Of a stretch of DNA of 64,000 nt, positions 23,931-33,110 are shown in pieces. Position 1 is the stretch's first letter. Every line of letters starts with the position of its first letter. The notes beneath the pieces are model-generated. The model did not search any database, was not told the origin of the DNA, and worked only from the letters and a program-made list of their open reading frames with translations. Origin of the DNA: Heliomicrobium modesticaldum Ice1 (lineage in GTDB: Bacteria; Bacillota; Desulfitobacteriia; Heliobacteriales; Heliobacteriaceae). A program made the position numbers and the translations under genes. Location: positions 1,727,001-1,791,000 of the forward strand of contig NC_010337.2 of assembly GCF_000019165.1 (NCBI RefSeq), given 5' to 3'.

Positions 23931-25016
23931 ATGATCGAGCGGAGAACGCTGGTGCCGAGGCAGCGGAATATCTATTCCGCTTTTCCGACTTTTACGGAAT
24001 ACCGGGACAGGATCTATATCTTCTACCGCCAGGGGGTGACGAGCGCCCGTCAGTGCCATGGCGTCGATGGGACGGTGCGCTGTCTGCAACTGGACAAGGG
24101 CGAATTCTTGGAACGGATGCATCATGAAACCGAGGAGGGCTTTCTTGATGCCGGGGAAGAGGAGGTTGTCTTCCGCAGTGAGAACGAGATCGATGCTATT
24201 GTCTCCCGGCTCGACGAAGACCTGTTTACCCTCTGCACCCGCATCTACATGCGGGGCAGGATCTGTTCGGCCTTCATCTCTGTCGCTGACGAGCCTCGTT
24301 TCTCCAAGCGTCGCGCTGTCGAATTAAAAGGCGTCGAGTGGATTGTGTTTTACGGAAAGGCCGTCAAGAGCCCGGCAGGTTTTATCTTTCCCGCCTATGG
24401 GATTCTGAAAGGGGAGGAGTTTACCCGTCCCCTCGTCATCGTGACCGACGATTTCGAACATTGGGACCTTCTAGCTTATTTGCCTAGCGGCATCGACGGC
24501 GCCATCCTGAATGAGAGCACTGTCGTCTTTGACGGCAATCGCTACCGGATGTTCAGTCGCCAAGACAGCTCGCCCTTCGGCATCTGGCTGGCTGAATCGG
24601 AGGATCTCCAGCGCTGGTCGACGCCCTGCCGGATCCTATCGCGAGCCCATGCGCCCATGGCAGTCACCTTGCCGGGTGGAATCGCGCTGACCTACCGAGA
24701 GCTGTTGTCAAAGGAGAAGAGCGCCGTTGCGCTTCGCTTCCTGCGTTCCGGTGAGAGTCTCGGCAGGGAGACTGATCATGCTGACGGTTTCAGCGTCGAC
24801 GGCGACTGTCCGGACGAGCTGGCGCTGAGTCTCACCATCGACTATTACGAAGGCAACCCTTATGACGGGGGCTACACCGATCTCGGCCTCGTCGACGATG
24901 ACCTGGTCATCGTCTATTACCATGGAAATGAAGAGGGCGAGCCTTCCATCCGCGCTGCGGCCCTGCCTTGGCGGGAACTGGATGGCCGAATCGACGCCGA
25001 AAGGGATAGAAAATAA
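23931..25016 (+). CDS. beta-propeller glycosidase-like protein
   Basis: 361 aa, ATG with GGAGGG upstream. I do not recognise a specific family, but the sequence shows repeated blades of the GH43/GH32/GH130/sialidase type: YSAFPTFTEYRDRIYIFYR, LNESTVVFDGNRYRMFSR, GIWLAESEDLQRWSTPCRIL, GLVDDDLVIVYYHGNEEG. The aromatic DxxxW-like blade ends (SEDLQRWS, TDDFEHWDLL) support this. There is no signal peptide, so it acts in the cytoplasm. No sugar genes are adjacent. The catalytic residues cannot be assigned by eye, so it may be an enzyme or only a fold relative. Confidence 0.5.
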   Translation: MIERRTLVPRQRNIYSAFPTFTEYRDRIYIFYRQGVTSARQCHGVDGTVRCLQLDKGEFLERMHHETEEGFLDAGEEEVVFRSENEIDAIVSRLDEDLFTLCTRIYMRGRICSAFISVADEPRFSKRRAVELKGVEWIVFYGKAVKSPAGFIFPAYGILKGEEFTRPLVIVTDDFEHWDLLAYLPSGIDGAILNESTVVFDGNRYRMFSRQDSSPFGIWLAESEDLQRWSTPCRILSRAHAPMAVTLPGGIALTYRELLSKEKSAVALRFLRSGESLGRETDHADGFSVDGDCPDELALSLTIDYYEGNPYDGGYTDLGLVDDDLVIVYYHGNEEGEPSIRAAALPWRELDGRIDAERDRK

Positions 25017-25170
25017 GCAGGGTTTGCTGGCGAAGAGCGAGAACAATCTTGGGAACTGATTGTGACGATGTTTTCATGAACCGAATGGACCCAGAACGGT
25101 CGTGTGCCTAGACGGGGGCGCGGATCCGGAATGGTCATGGACGCAGAATGTGATTAAAGGAGCACTGAAC

Positions 25171-27990
25171 GTGCGCAATGCTGTTTTCATGGTGATCGAC
25201 GGCAGCAGCCTGCTTCATCGGGCTTTTTACGCGCTGCCTCTTATGTCCACGTCTCAAGGCGTTCACACCAACGCCGTTTACGGATTTTTGACAATGCTGG
25301 AACGGCTGCGCCGGGAGTATCAGCCGGATTTTCTTGCCGTCTGCCTGGACAAAAGCCGCATCACGCATCGGACGCAGCGATATGAAGCCTACAAGGCCCA
25401 GCGGGGGGCGACGCCGGAGGAACTGCGCCCCCAGTTCGGCCTGCTCAAAGAGGTCCTCGCCGCCTGGCGCATCCCGCTTTTTGAAGAGGAGGGCTATGAG
25501 GCGGACGACCTCATCGGGGCACTCGTCTGCCTGGCCAAGAAACAGGGCATCGACAGCCTGATCGTCACCGGCGACCGCGACGCCTGGCAGTTGATCTCGC
25601 CCGGCGTGGAGGTGCTCTTCACCCGTAAGGGGATCAGCGAGCTCGAACGCTATGATGAGGAAGCGCTGAAAGCGAAGATCGGTTTGACCCCCCGGCAGGT
25701 CGTCGATTGGAAAGGGCTCATGGGGGACCCTTCGGACAATATCCCCGGCGTGCCGGGGGTGGGGGAGAAGAGGGCTTTTAAACTGCTGGAGCAGTTTGGC
25801 GACATGGACAGCCTCTACGAGCGGCTCGATGAGGTGAAAGGGAAACTGAAGGAGAAGCTGGCGACCCACCGCGAACAGGCTTTCCTTTCGAGAGAACTGG
25901 CGACGATCCAGTGCAATATCCCCCTCGAACCGGACTGGGAGGCCTGCCGTGCAGCCTCGCCTGACTTCCCGGCATTGCGTCGGCTCTATAAGAAATTGGA
26001 GTTTCGGAGTCTCCTGCGCCATCTCCCCGGTGATGAAGGCGATGACGAGGCCGAAGGCGGCAGCCTCTTTGCCCGACAAGATGAGCAAGCCGTCAGCGCC
26101 GTCGATCCGATGGGCGCTGACGGAACTGCCGGTGGTGGCGTCCGGTGCTCTGCCGCAGAGGGTGACAAACCGGGCGATGGGCAGGCGGTCAGACCTGATC
26201 AGGCGGTTCGCATCGACGTCGAAGCGCCCCTCACAGTGGAATACACCGCCGTCGAAGATGGAAACGCCATCGGCGCAATGCTGACGGAGCTGATGCAAAT
26301 CGGCGCTGAGCCCGGTTGCCGGACGGCGGTGCTGGCCGCCTGGGAGGGTTCGCCGCGGACCGGCAAATTGAAGCAAATCGTCCTCGCCGCAGGCAGGGAC
26401 GCCCTGCTGCGCCTCTGGGTCATCGACCGGCCTGGCGCGTTTTTCGCCGCCACAAAGCCCTTTTGGGCATCGAAGGACCACCGCAAGCTCTTTTTCGACG
26501 CCAAGTCGCTCTGGTTGCTGGCCCGCCGGGAGGATACAGTCATCGAAGGCATAGATGGCGACGGGCTGCTCGGCGCCTACCTGCTCGACCCGCTCGCCAA
26601 CCGCTACAGCCTGGCTCGGTCGGCCCATGACTGGATCGGGTGGAAGGTTGATACCGAGGCCGGACGGAGCGTTCTTCCGCCGGAGGAAGGGGCTCGCGCC
26701 GCCGCAGCGCTCTTTCACATGACCCCGGTCATGGAGGCGCGCCTCGGCGAAGAGGGGTTGTGTGCCCTCTACCGGGATGTGGAACTGCCGCTGGCGCCGA
26801 TCCTGGGCGCCATGGAGTGGACCGGCATCAAGGTCAATCCTGCCGTCCTTCAGGAGATGGCCGGTGAACTGGGCGCCGACATCCGCCGTCTCCAGGCTGA
26901 CATTTACGATCTCGCCGGAGAGAGCTTTAACATCAACTCGACGCAGCAGTTTGGCAAGATCCTCTTTGAAAAGCTCGGCTTGCCGGTGATCAAAAGAACG
27001 AAGACCGGCTATTCCACCGACGTGGAGGTTCTCGAAGAGCTGGCCGACCGGCACCCCATCGTGCCTAAGGTGCTCGAATACCGCCAGTTGATGAAGCTCA
27101 AGTCGACCTATGTGGAGGGCCTGCTGCCTCTGATCGATGGCGAAGACGGCCGCATCCACACCAGCTTTAATCAGGCGGTGACGGCGACGGGGCGTCTCTC
27201 GTCGACAGAACCGAACCTGCAGAACATACCGGTCCGGCTCGAACAGGGGCGCCGCATCCGCAAGGCCTTTACGGCCCCCGGCGATGACTGGACCCTGCTG
27301 GCCGCCGATTACTCCCAGATCGAACTGCGCATCTTAGCCCACCTCTCCGGCGATCCCTCCTTCAAGGACGCCTTTGCCAAGAACCAGGACATCCATACCC
27401 GCACAGCCAGCGAGGTCTTCGGCGTGCCCATGGAGAATGTGACCAGCGAGATGCGCCGTCGCGCCAAGGCCGTCAACTTCGGCATCGTTTACGGCATCAG
27501 CGACTTCGGTCTCAGCCGCGATCTGGGGGTGCTTCGTGCCGAAGCGCGCCAGTACATCGACGGCTACTTTGACCGTTACAGCGGCGTCAAGGGCTATATC
27601 GACGAGATCATCGCCGAGGCGCGCCGCCAGGGTTATGTGACGACCCTGCTGGGACGCCGGCGCCGGCTGCCGGACCTCTTCGTCAAGAACAAGATCCGCC
27701 AGAACTTCGGCGAGCGGGCGGCCATGAACACGCCCATCCAGGGGACTGCCGCTGACATCATCAAGGCGGCCATGGTGCGCATCCCCGGCCTGCTTGCAGC
27801 CAAGGGACTCAAGACCCGCATGCTCTTGCAGGTCCATGACGAACTGATCTTTGAGGCGCCTAAGGAGGAACTCTCCGAGGCCGCCGCGCTGATCCGCGAG
27901 ACGATGGAACAGACGATCCGCCTTGACGTGCCGCTCACCGTTGACGTGAAGACGGGACCGAACTGGTATGAGATGAAACCTTATCTATAA
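25171..27990 (+). CDS. polA: DNA polymerase I
   Basis: 939 aa from GTG 25171 (AAAGGAG 8 bases upstream); the frame opens at 25102. Domains: 5'-3' exonuclease (VIDGSSLLHRAFYALP, EADDLIGAL, VTGDRDAWQL, GLMGDPSDNIPGVPGVGEK), a low-complexity Asp/Gly linker (about residues 285-345), a degenerate 3'-5' exonuclease domain lacking the DxE metal motif (AVLAAWEGS instead), and the polymerase domain (LLAADYSQIELRILAHLSGD, RRRAKAVNFGIVYGIS, LQVHDELIFE). It fills gaps in repair and Okazaki-fragment processing. The next gene, mutM, follows after 13 bases: a base-excision-repair operon. Confidence 0.96.
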   Translation: MRNAVFMVIDGSSLLHRAFYALPLMSTSQGVHTNAVYGFLTMLERLRREYQPDFLAVCLDKSRITHRTQRYEAYKAQRGATPEELRPQFGLLKEVLAAWRIPLFEEEGYEADDLIGALVCLAKKQGIDSLIVTGDRDAWQLISPGVEVLFTRKGISELERYDEEALKAKIGLTPRQVVDWKGLMGDPSDNIPGVPGVGEKRAFKLLEQFGDMDSLYERLDEVKGKLKEKLATHREQAFLSRELATIQCNIPLEPDWEACRAASPDFPALRRLYKKLEFRSLLRHLPGDEGDDEAEGGSLFARQDEQAVSAVDPMGADGTAGGGVRCSAAEGDKPGDGQAVRPDQAVRIDVEAPLTVEYTAVEDGNAIGAMLTELMQIGAEPGCRTAVLAAWEGSPRTGKLKQIVLAAGRDALLRLWVIDRPGAFFAATKPFWASKDHRKLFFDAKSLWLLARREDTVIEGIDGDGLLGAYLLDPLANRYSLARSAHDWIGWKVDTEAGRSVLPPEEGARAAAALFHMTPVMEARLGEEGLCALYRDVELPLAPILGAMEWTGIKVNPAVLQEMAGELGADIRRLQADIYDLAGESFNINSTQQFGKILFEKLGLPVIKRTKTGYSTDVEVLEELADRHPIVPKVLEYRQLMKLKSTYVEGLLPLIDGEDGRIHTSFNQAVTATGRLSSTEPNLQNIPVRLEQGRRIRKAFTAPGDDWTLLAADYSQIELRILAHLSGDPSFKDAFAKNQDIHTRTASEVFGVPMENVTSEMRRRAKAVNFGIVYGISDFGLSRDLGVLRAEARQYIDGYFDRYSGVKGYIDEIIAEARRQGYVTTLLGRRRRLPDLFVKNKIRQNFGERAAMNTPIQGTAADIIKAAMVRIPGLLAAKGLKTRMLLQVHDELIFEAPKEELSEAAALIRETMEQTIRLDVPLTVDVKTGPNWYEMKPYL

Positions 27991-28003
27991 ACGGAGGACG
28001 ATC

Positions 28004-28837
28004 ATGCCCGAACTGCCGGAAGTGGAAACTGTTCGCCGCAGCCTGGCCGGCCGCATCACCGGGCTGACCATCGAAAAGGTCGAGCTGCGCCTGCCGAAGA
28101 TTGCCTTCGCCTTGCCGGGCACCCTTTTCACCGACGCCCTTCGGGGGCGGCGGATCATCGAACTGGGGCGGCGGGGAAAGTACCTGTTGCTTCACCTCGA
28201 CGGCGATGAGACCCTTGTCATTCATTTGCGCATGACCGGTCGGCTCATCCATCTTCGGCCTGAGGAACGGGAAGAACCGGAAGCGGCCCACACCCACGCT
28301 GTCTTCTTTCTCGATGACGGCAGCCTGCTTCGCTACACCGATGTGCGCCAGTTCGGCACGCTGACGCTGATGACGAGGGAAGCGGCCTTGCGGCAACCGG
28401 GGAAGGGCCGTCTCGGCCCCGAACCGCTGGGACAGGACTTCTCCTTCGTCGATTTCCGCAACGCCCTAGTCAAGCGGAAGACCAAACTGAAACCGCTGTT
28501 GCTCGATCAGTCCTTCCTGGCGGGGCTGGGGAACATCTATGCCGATGAGGCTCTCGCCCGGGCCAGGCTCCACCCCGACCGGACGGCCGACTCCCTTGAC
28601 GATGAGGAAAGCCGCCGGCTCTATGACTGCATCCGGACTGTCCTTCAGGAGGGCATCGACGCCAAGGGAACATCCTTCCGCGATTATGTCGACGGCGAAG
28701 GGCGCAAGGGCGAGTTTCAGGAAAAGCTGTGGGTCTACGGACGGGGAGGCAACCCCTGCCGCCGTTGCGGCGGCGAGATCCTTCGGGAAAAGCGTGCCGG
28801 GCGGAGCACCCATTTTTGCCCGCGCTGTCAAAAATAA
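28004..28837 (+). CDS. mutM: formamidopyrimidine-DNA glycosylase
   Basis: 277 aa. It removes 8-oxoguanine and FapyG and nicks the strand. The catalytic N-terminus MPELPEVETVRRSL (Pro2, Glu3), the lesion-site Lys in the VIHLRMTGRL region, the H2TH helix segment SFLAGLGNIYADEALARA and the C-terminal zinc finger CRRCGGEILREKRAGRSTHF (continuing CPRC) are all present. GGAGGACGATC precedes the ATG. It is co-transcribed with polA. Confidence 0.96.
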   Translation: MPELPEVETVRRSLAGRITGLTIEKVELRLPKIAFALPGTLFTDALRGRRIIELGRRGKYLLLHLDGDETLVIHLRMTGRLIHLRPEEREEPEAAHTHAVFFLDDGSLLRYTDVRQFGTLTLMTREAALRQPGKGRLGPEPLGQDFSFVDFRNALVKRKTKLKPLLLDQSFLAGLGNIYADEALARARLHPDRTADSLDDEESRRLYDCIRTVLQEGIDAKGTSFRDYVDGEGRKGEFQEKLWVYGRGGNPCRRCGGEILREKRAGRSTHFCPRCQK

Positions 28838-28859
28838 GCGCCAAAAAATAAAAGGAAAA

Positions 28860-30869
28860 ATGGAAAGAATGAGCAACCGGATCATCCTACAAGGCAAAAA
28901 CTTGGCCCTCAATTACGGGGCCCGTCGCATCTTCGAGCATGTCACCTTCATCATCCATGAGGGGGACAAGGTGGGTCTCGTCGGACCCAACGGGGCGGGG
29001 AAGACGAGCCTCTTTCGCGTGCTCACCGGTTCGGAGGAGCCCTCGGAAGGCAGTCTCAGTTGGACCCAGGGCGTCCGTGTCGGCTACCTGCAGCAGGTGC
29101 GCACCCCGCCGGCGGGGCAGACGGTCTTTGCGGCAGCCCTGGAGGAACTGGCGGACATCCTGGCCATGCGCGCCGAGATCAGCCACCTTGAACAGGAGAT
29201 GGAACGTCCTGAGACCCTGGCCGACGAGGGGGCGCTGGAAAAGGTCATGGCCGAGTACGCCGATCTCGTCCACCGCTACGAAGAGGGGGGCGGTTACGGC
29301 GCCGAGGCGAAGGTCCGCTCCGTCCTCCGCGGCCTTGGCTTCAGCGAGGACGACTTTTCCCTGCCGGCGGAGGTGCTCAGCGGCGGTCAGAAGACGCGGC
29401 TCGCCCTAGCCCGCCTGCTCCTGCGCCCCTATGACCTGCTCATGCTCGATGAGCCGACGAACCACCTCGACATTGCCGCCACCGAGTGGCTCGAAGACTA
29501 CCTGCGCGACTATCGAGGCGCTGTTCTGGTCATCTCCCATGATCGGTACTTTCTCGACAAGATCTGTAGCCGTATCTTCCACCTGGAGCGGGGCAGCCTT
29601 GATGTGTACCCCGGGAACTACTCCCGCTTCTTGCAACTTTGCGAAGAGGCGCTGCTGGCGCAAAGACGGGCTTACGCGAAGGACCAAAGGGAGATCGCCC
29701 GCATGGAGGAATATATCCGGCGCAACAAGGCCGGCGTCAACGCCAAGCAGGCGAGGGGACGGGAGACGCTGCTCGCCCGGCGGGCGCGGATCGCCCGGCC
29801 GGTCGAGAGCAGGAGCCTGCAAGATCTCAAGTTTGTGCCCCAGACGTCCAGCGCCGAGCAGGTCTTGGTCCTTCGCGATTTGGCCGCCGCCTACCCGGGG
29901 AGGCCGCTTTTTTCCGGCCTTGACCTGACAGTCAAGCGGGGCGAGTGCATCGCCATCCTCGGTAAAAACGGCGCCGGGAAGACCTCCCTTTTTCGCATCC
30001 TTCTCGGCGAACTGCCGCCAGCCGGCGGCGATGTCCTCTTCGGCCTCCGCGTCAAGCCGGCTTACTATGCCCAGGAGCAGGAACACCTCAACGGCAATGA
30101 CACGCTCCTGGAAGCGATCCGGAGCATGCGGCCCATGACGGAAGAACAAGCACGCACCCTCTTGGGGCGCTTCTTGTTCCGGGGGGACGATGTGTTCAAG
30201 AAGGTCGGGGTGTTGAGCGGCGGTGAAAAGAGCCGCCTCGTCCTGGCCCAGTTGTTTTTGACAGGCGCCAACCTCCTCCTGCTCGACGAACCGACGAACA
30301 ACCTGGATATCGGCGCCAAAGAAGCCCTCGAAGAGGCGTTGGCTGATTTTCCGGGCACCCTCCTCGTCATCTCCCACGACCGTTTTTTCCTGGATCGACT
30401 GGCCGACCGGGTGCTGGAATTGGCCGACGGGCGGTTTACCCAGTATCTGGGCAACTATTCCGACTACCGGGCTAAGAAAGCCGAACAGGAGGGGGCGATA
30501 AAAGAAGCGGCCCAGCGCGCGGCGTCCCAGGGCCGGAGCGATGAACACAGGACCGGAAGCGGCGCTGGGTCAGCCACAAAGGTCAGCGGCGCTGCAGCAA
30601 GCCTGTCTGACGGCGCTTCCGGTGGGACCGCCAGATCCAAAGGGGCGAAGCTCACCAATCCCTGGAAACGGGAACAGGCCTTAAAGGAGGCCGAATCCCG
30701 CATCGCCAGCCTGGAGGAACGGCTAAAGGCCCTGACGGAAGCCTTGGCGGACGAAAGCACGTACCGAGACGGAGAGCAGGCTCGCCGCACCCAGGAGGCC
30801 TACGAACAGGTCCGCCGGGAACTGGATGATGCCTATTCCCAATGGGAGGCCGTCGTCGAATCGATGTAG
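28860..30869 (+). CDS. ABC-F family ATPase (YdiF/Uup type)
   Basis: 669 aa from ATG 28860; ATG 28869 is equally possible. Two ABC domains without membrane segments: Walker A VGPNGAGKTSLF and LGKNGAGKTSLF, signatures LSGGQKTRLALARLLL and LSGGEKSRLVLAQLFL, Walker B LLMLDEPTNHLD and LLLLDEPTNNLD. The interdomain linker is Arg/Ala rich (QARGRETLLARRARIARPVE) and a C-terminal coiled coil (about residues 600-665) follows a Ser/Gly-rich spacer. ABC-F proteins act on ribosomes; the C-terminal domain resembles Uup/YdiF rather than antibiotic-resistance types. Confidence 0.9.
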   Translation: MERMSNRIILQGKNLALNYGARRIFEHVTFIIHEGDKVGLVGPNGAGKTSLFRVLTGSEEPSEGSLSWTQGVRVGYLQQVRTPPAGQTVFAAALEELADILAMRAEISHLEQEMERPETLADEGALEKVMAEYADLVHRYEEGGGYGAEAKVRSVLRGLGFSEDDFSLPAEVLSGGQKTRLALARLLLRPYDLLMLDEPTNHLDIAATEWLEDYLRDYRGAVLVISHDRYFLDKICSRIFHLERGSLDVYPGNYSRFLQLCEEALLAQRRAYAKDQREIARMEEYIRRNKAGVNAKQARGRETLLARRARIARPVESRSLQDLKFVPQTSSAEQVLVLRDLAAAYPGRPLFSGLDLTVKRGECIAILGKNGAGKTSLFRILLGELPPAGGDVLFGLRVKPAYYAQEQEHLNGNDTLLEAIRSMRPMTEEQARTLLGRFLFRGDDVFKKVGVLSGGEKSRLVLAQLFLTGANLLLLDEPTNNLDIGAKEALEEALADFPGTLLVISHDRFFLDRLADRVLELADGRFTQYLGNYSDYRAKKAEQEGAIKEAAQRAASQGRSDEHRTGSGAGSATKVSGAAASLSDGASGGTARSKGAKLTNPWKREQALKEAESRIASLEERLKALTEALADESTYRDGEQARRTQEAYEQVRRELDDAYSQWEAVVESM

Positions 30870-30948
30870 TTTCGCCAGGGGAACTGTCGCCGGAACCCGG
30901 TTGAGCCAGTGGAACCCGGCTTCAGTCCTTCACTCCCTTGCAGTGGAC

Positions 30949-30982
30949 CTTTTCCCGGGACCGCATAGTATATCGGGAAAAG
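30949..30982 (+). other. 9-bp inverted repeat upstream of ytaF
   Basis: CTTTTCCCG (30949-30957) and CGGGAAAAG (30974-30982) just before the ribosome site of the next gene. A direct repeat GGAACCCGG also occurs nearby. It could be an operator or an RNA hairpin. Confidence 0.35.
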
Positions 30983-31004
30983 TGCAACCTGGGAGGGACC
31001 CATC

Positions 31005-31709
31005 TTGGCAGCATGGTCATTGTTGGGGTTGGCGATCGCCTTGAGTTTGGACGGATTCGGGGCCGGTGTCGCTTACGGGATCAAGCGCATCCGCGTTCCC
31101 TTAGGCTCCTTGTTCGTGATTTGCCTCTGTTCCGCCCTGGCCATGGCGCTCGCCCTTCTCGCCGGTCGGGGGTTGACGGTGCTGATCCCCGGCGAGTGGG
31201 CCGGCAGGCTGGGCGGCGGCATCCTGATCCTGTTAGGCCTGTTTCAACTGTTCAATGTCGCCAGAGACGATCGTTCACAAGAAATCCTGGGAGCGGGAGC
31301 GGAGGCCGCCGCCACGGCGCCGGCAATCGAAATGGCAGCCGGTGAAAGGCTGGAGGTGAAAGCGGAAGAGGTGCTGTCCATCACCCTGCGGCCCTTCGGA
31401 TTGGTCATCCAGATCCTGCGCGAACCGACTCAAGCGGACCTGGATCAATCGGGCGAATTGGGACCGCAGGAGGCCCTGCTCCTGGGCTTGGCACTGAACA
31501 TGGATGCCATCGCCGCCGGTTTTGGTGCTTCCATGGTGGGCGCGCTGCCGCTCTATGCGCCGCCGGTGGTCGCCCTGACCCAACTTGTCTTCGTCTGTTC
31601 CGGCCTCTACTTCGGCCGGATGCAGGCTCGCTGGGCCGGTGGAACCTGGCTTGCCTATGGCGCGGGATTGGTGCTGATGGGGCTCGGTTTTGCCAAGATC
31701 CTTTCTTGA
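31005..31709 (+). CDS. ytaF: sporulation membrane protein YtaF (MntP-like)
   Basis: 234 aa. TTG 31005 with GGGAGGG 7 bases upstream gives the family N-terminus (LLGLAIALSLDGFGAGVAYG). Six hydrophobic segments in two MntP-like halves surround a soluble loop rich in Ala/Glu (residues about 85-135); the second half starts ALLLGLALNMDAIAAGFGA. The two LD/MD motifs in membrane helices suit metal or ion transport. In B. subtilis ytaF is a sporulation gene next to coaE and mutM/polA, the same order as here. Confidence 0.85.
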   Translation: MAAWSLLGLAIALSLDGFGAGVAYGIKRIRVPLGSLFVICLCSALAMALALLAGRGLTVLIPGEWAGRLGGGILILLGLFQLFNVARDDRSQEILGAGAEAAATAPAIEMAAGERLEVKAEEVLSITLRPFGLVIQILREPTQADLDQSGELGPQEALLLGLALNMDAIAAGFGASMVGALPLYAPPVVALTQLVFVCSGLYFGRMQARWAGGTWLAYGAGLVLMGLGFAKILS

Positions 31710-31812
31710 CAACGTTGTGTCTCGGCCGAAGGGAAAAAACCGGGAGAGAAGGAGAGGCTTTTCCGTCTAAACCATAGGCCCAATGCATAAACATGGAAAG
31801 GGAGGCAGTCTC

Positions 31813-32415
31813 GTGAAAGTGATCGGTTTGACCGGGGGTATTGCCACCGGGAAGACGACGGTGGCTGCCTGTCTGCGCAGGTTCGGTGCCGCTGTCATCG
31901 ATGCCGACGTGGTGGCCCGTGCGGTTGTCGAGCCGGGAGAACCGGCCTGGCGGGATATTCAGAACGCCTTCGGTCCCGCTGTTTTCCGTCCTGACGGCGC
32001 CCTTGACCGGGCCGCCCTGGGGCGAATCGTCTTTGCCGACCCGGCAGCGCGCGCGCGCTTAAACAGGATCGTTCATCCCCGGGTGATCGAGCGGTTTCAA
32101 CAAGAACTGGCACAACTGGCTCGGCAAGGGGCAAAGGTGGCCGTCCTCGATGTGCCCCTGTTGTTTGAGGCCGGCATGGAGACGATGGCCGACGAGATCT
32201 GGGTGGTTGTCGTCGATGAGGCGACCCAGGTCCGCCGCGTCATGGAGCGGGACAACCTCGATGAGGCCGCGGCAAGGGCGCGCATGTCCGCCCAGATGCC
32301 CCTCGATCAAAAAATCAAGCGGGCCGACCGGATCATCGACGCGGGCCAACCCCTGCCGGACATGTTGACACAGGTTGAAGGGCTGTGGAAGGAGGCCGCT
32401 CGTGAAGCGGACTGA
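31813..32415 (+). CDS. coaE: dephospho-CoA kinase
   Basis: 200 aa from GTG 31813 (AAGGGAGG upstream); the open frame starts at 31783. The last step of CoA synthesis. P-loop GLTGGIATGKTTVA, the DADVVAR substrate motif, VLDVPLLFEAGME and the lid RVMERDNLDEAAARARMSAQ are all typical. The gene overlaps the next by 14 bases. Confidence 0.95.
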   Translation: MKVIGLTGGIATGKTTVAACLRRFGAAVIDADVVARAVVEPGEPAWRDIQNAFGPAVFRPDGALDRAALGRIVFADPAARARLNRIVHPRVIERFQQELAQLARQGAKVAVLDVPLLFEAGMETMADEIWVVVVDEATQVRRVMERDNLDEAAARARMSAQMPLDQKIKRADRIIDAGQPLPDMLTQVEGLWKEAAREAD

Positions 32416-32980
32416 ACCGATCAGGGTGCTGTCCATCCCCCGCTTGGCTCTTGCCGTCCTCTTCCTGGCCGTCGTAGGCAACCTCCTCTGGTACAGCCCT
32501 TGGGTGCAGAAAATTTTCTATCCTGTTCCCCATAAGACCCTGATCATGAAATACGCTTCCGAATACCAGGTGGATCCCTATCTGGTGACGGCGATCATCC
32601 GCCGGGAGAGCAAATTTCTGCCCTGGGCCGAGAGCGAGCGGGGTGCCAGGGGTCTGATGCAGCTGATGCCCCAGACGGCCGAGTGGATCGCCGGACAGAT
32701 CCCGCTGCGCGGTTATTCGCCGGAGATGCTGCATGATCCAGAAACGAACATCCGCATGGGCTGCTGGTACTTGGCTAATCTTAAGCAGGAGTTTTATGGA
32801 AACATTCCCTTGACCATTGCCGCCTACAACGGCGGCAGGGGGAACGTGCGCCAGTGGCTTCGGGAACAAAAGTGGACAGGCAAAGAACAGACCCTGGAAT
32901 CGATCCCCTTCCCGGAGACGCGAGCCTATGTGAAGGGCGTCCTTCACGATTACGCGATGTATCATCAGCTCTACGATTAG
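32402..32980 (+). CDS. membrane-anchored lytic transglycosylase (SLT domain)
   Basis: 192 aa from GTG 32402 with GGAAGGAGG upstream, overlapping coaE. One N-terminal transmembrane helix (LALAVLFLAVVGNLLW) places the enzyme outside the membrane. The SLT fold shows the catalytic Glu in VTAIIRRESKFLPWA, ARGLMQLMPQTAEWIA, and AAYNGGRGNVRQWL. It cleaves peptidoglycan with 1,6-anhydro formation. The same coaE-ytaF-transglycosylase context occurs in spore formers. Confidence 0.9.
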   Translation: MKRTEPIRVLSIPRLALAVLFLAVVGNLLWYSPWVQKIFYPVPHKTLIMKYASEYQVDPYLVTAIIRRESKFLPWAESERGARGLMQLMPQTAEWIAGQIPLRGYSPEMLHDPETNIRMGCWYLANLKQEFYGNIPLTIAAYNGGRGNVRQWLREQKWTGKEQTLESIPFPETRAYVKGVLHDYAMYHQLYD

Positions 32981-33110
32981 GGCGTTTTCGCCTTTCTGGC
33001 GAGGGTTACCTGAAAGGGGCAATCGTTGCCTGTGTTGGCGCGCTTCGCCGTTCATATTCGCATCCTACAAGGTCATAATAGTAGGGGTTTGAATGGACGG
33101 GGGTGCGCCT

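Noticed and set aside
28539-28859. N-terminal extension of the ABC-F protein into mutM
   Set aside because: The extension is a frame shadow of mutM; Met 28860/28869 gives the family start.
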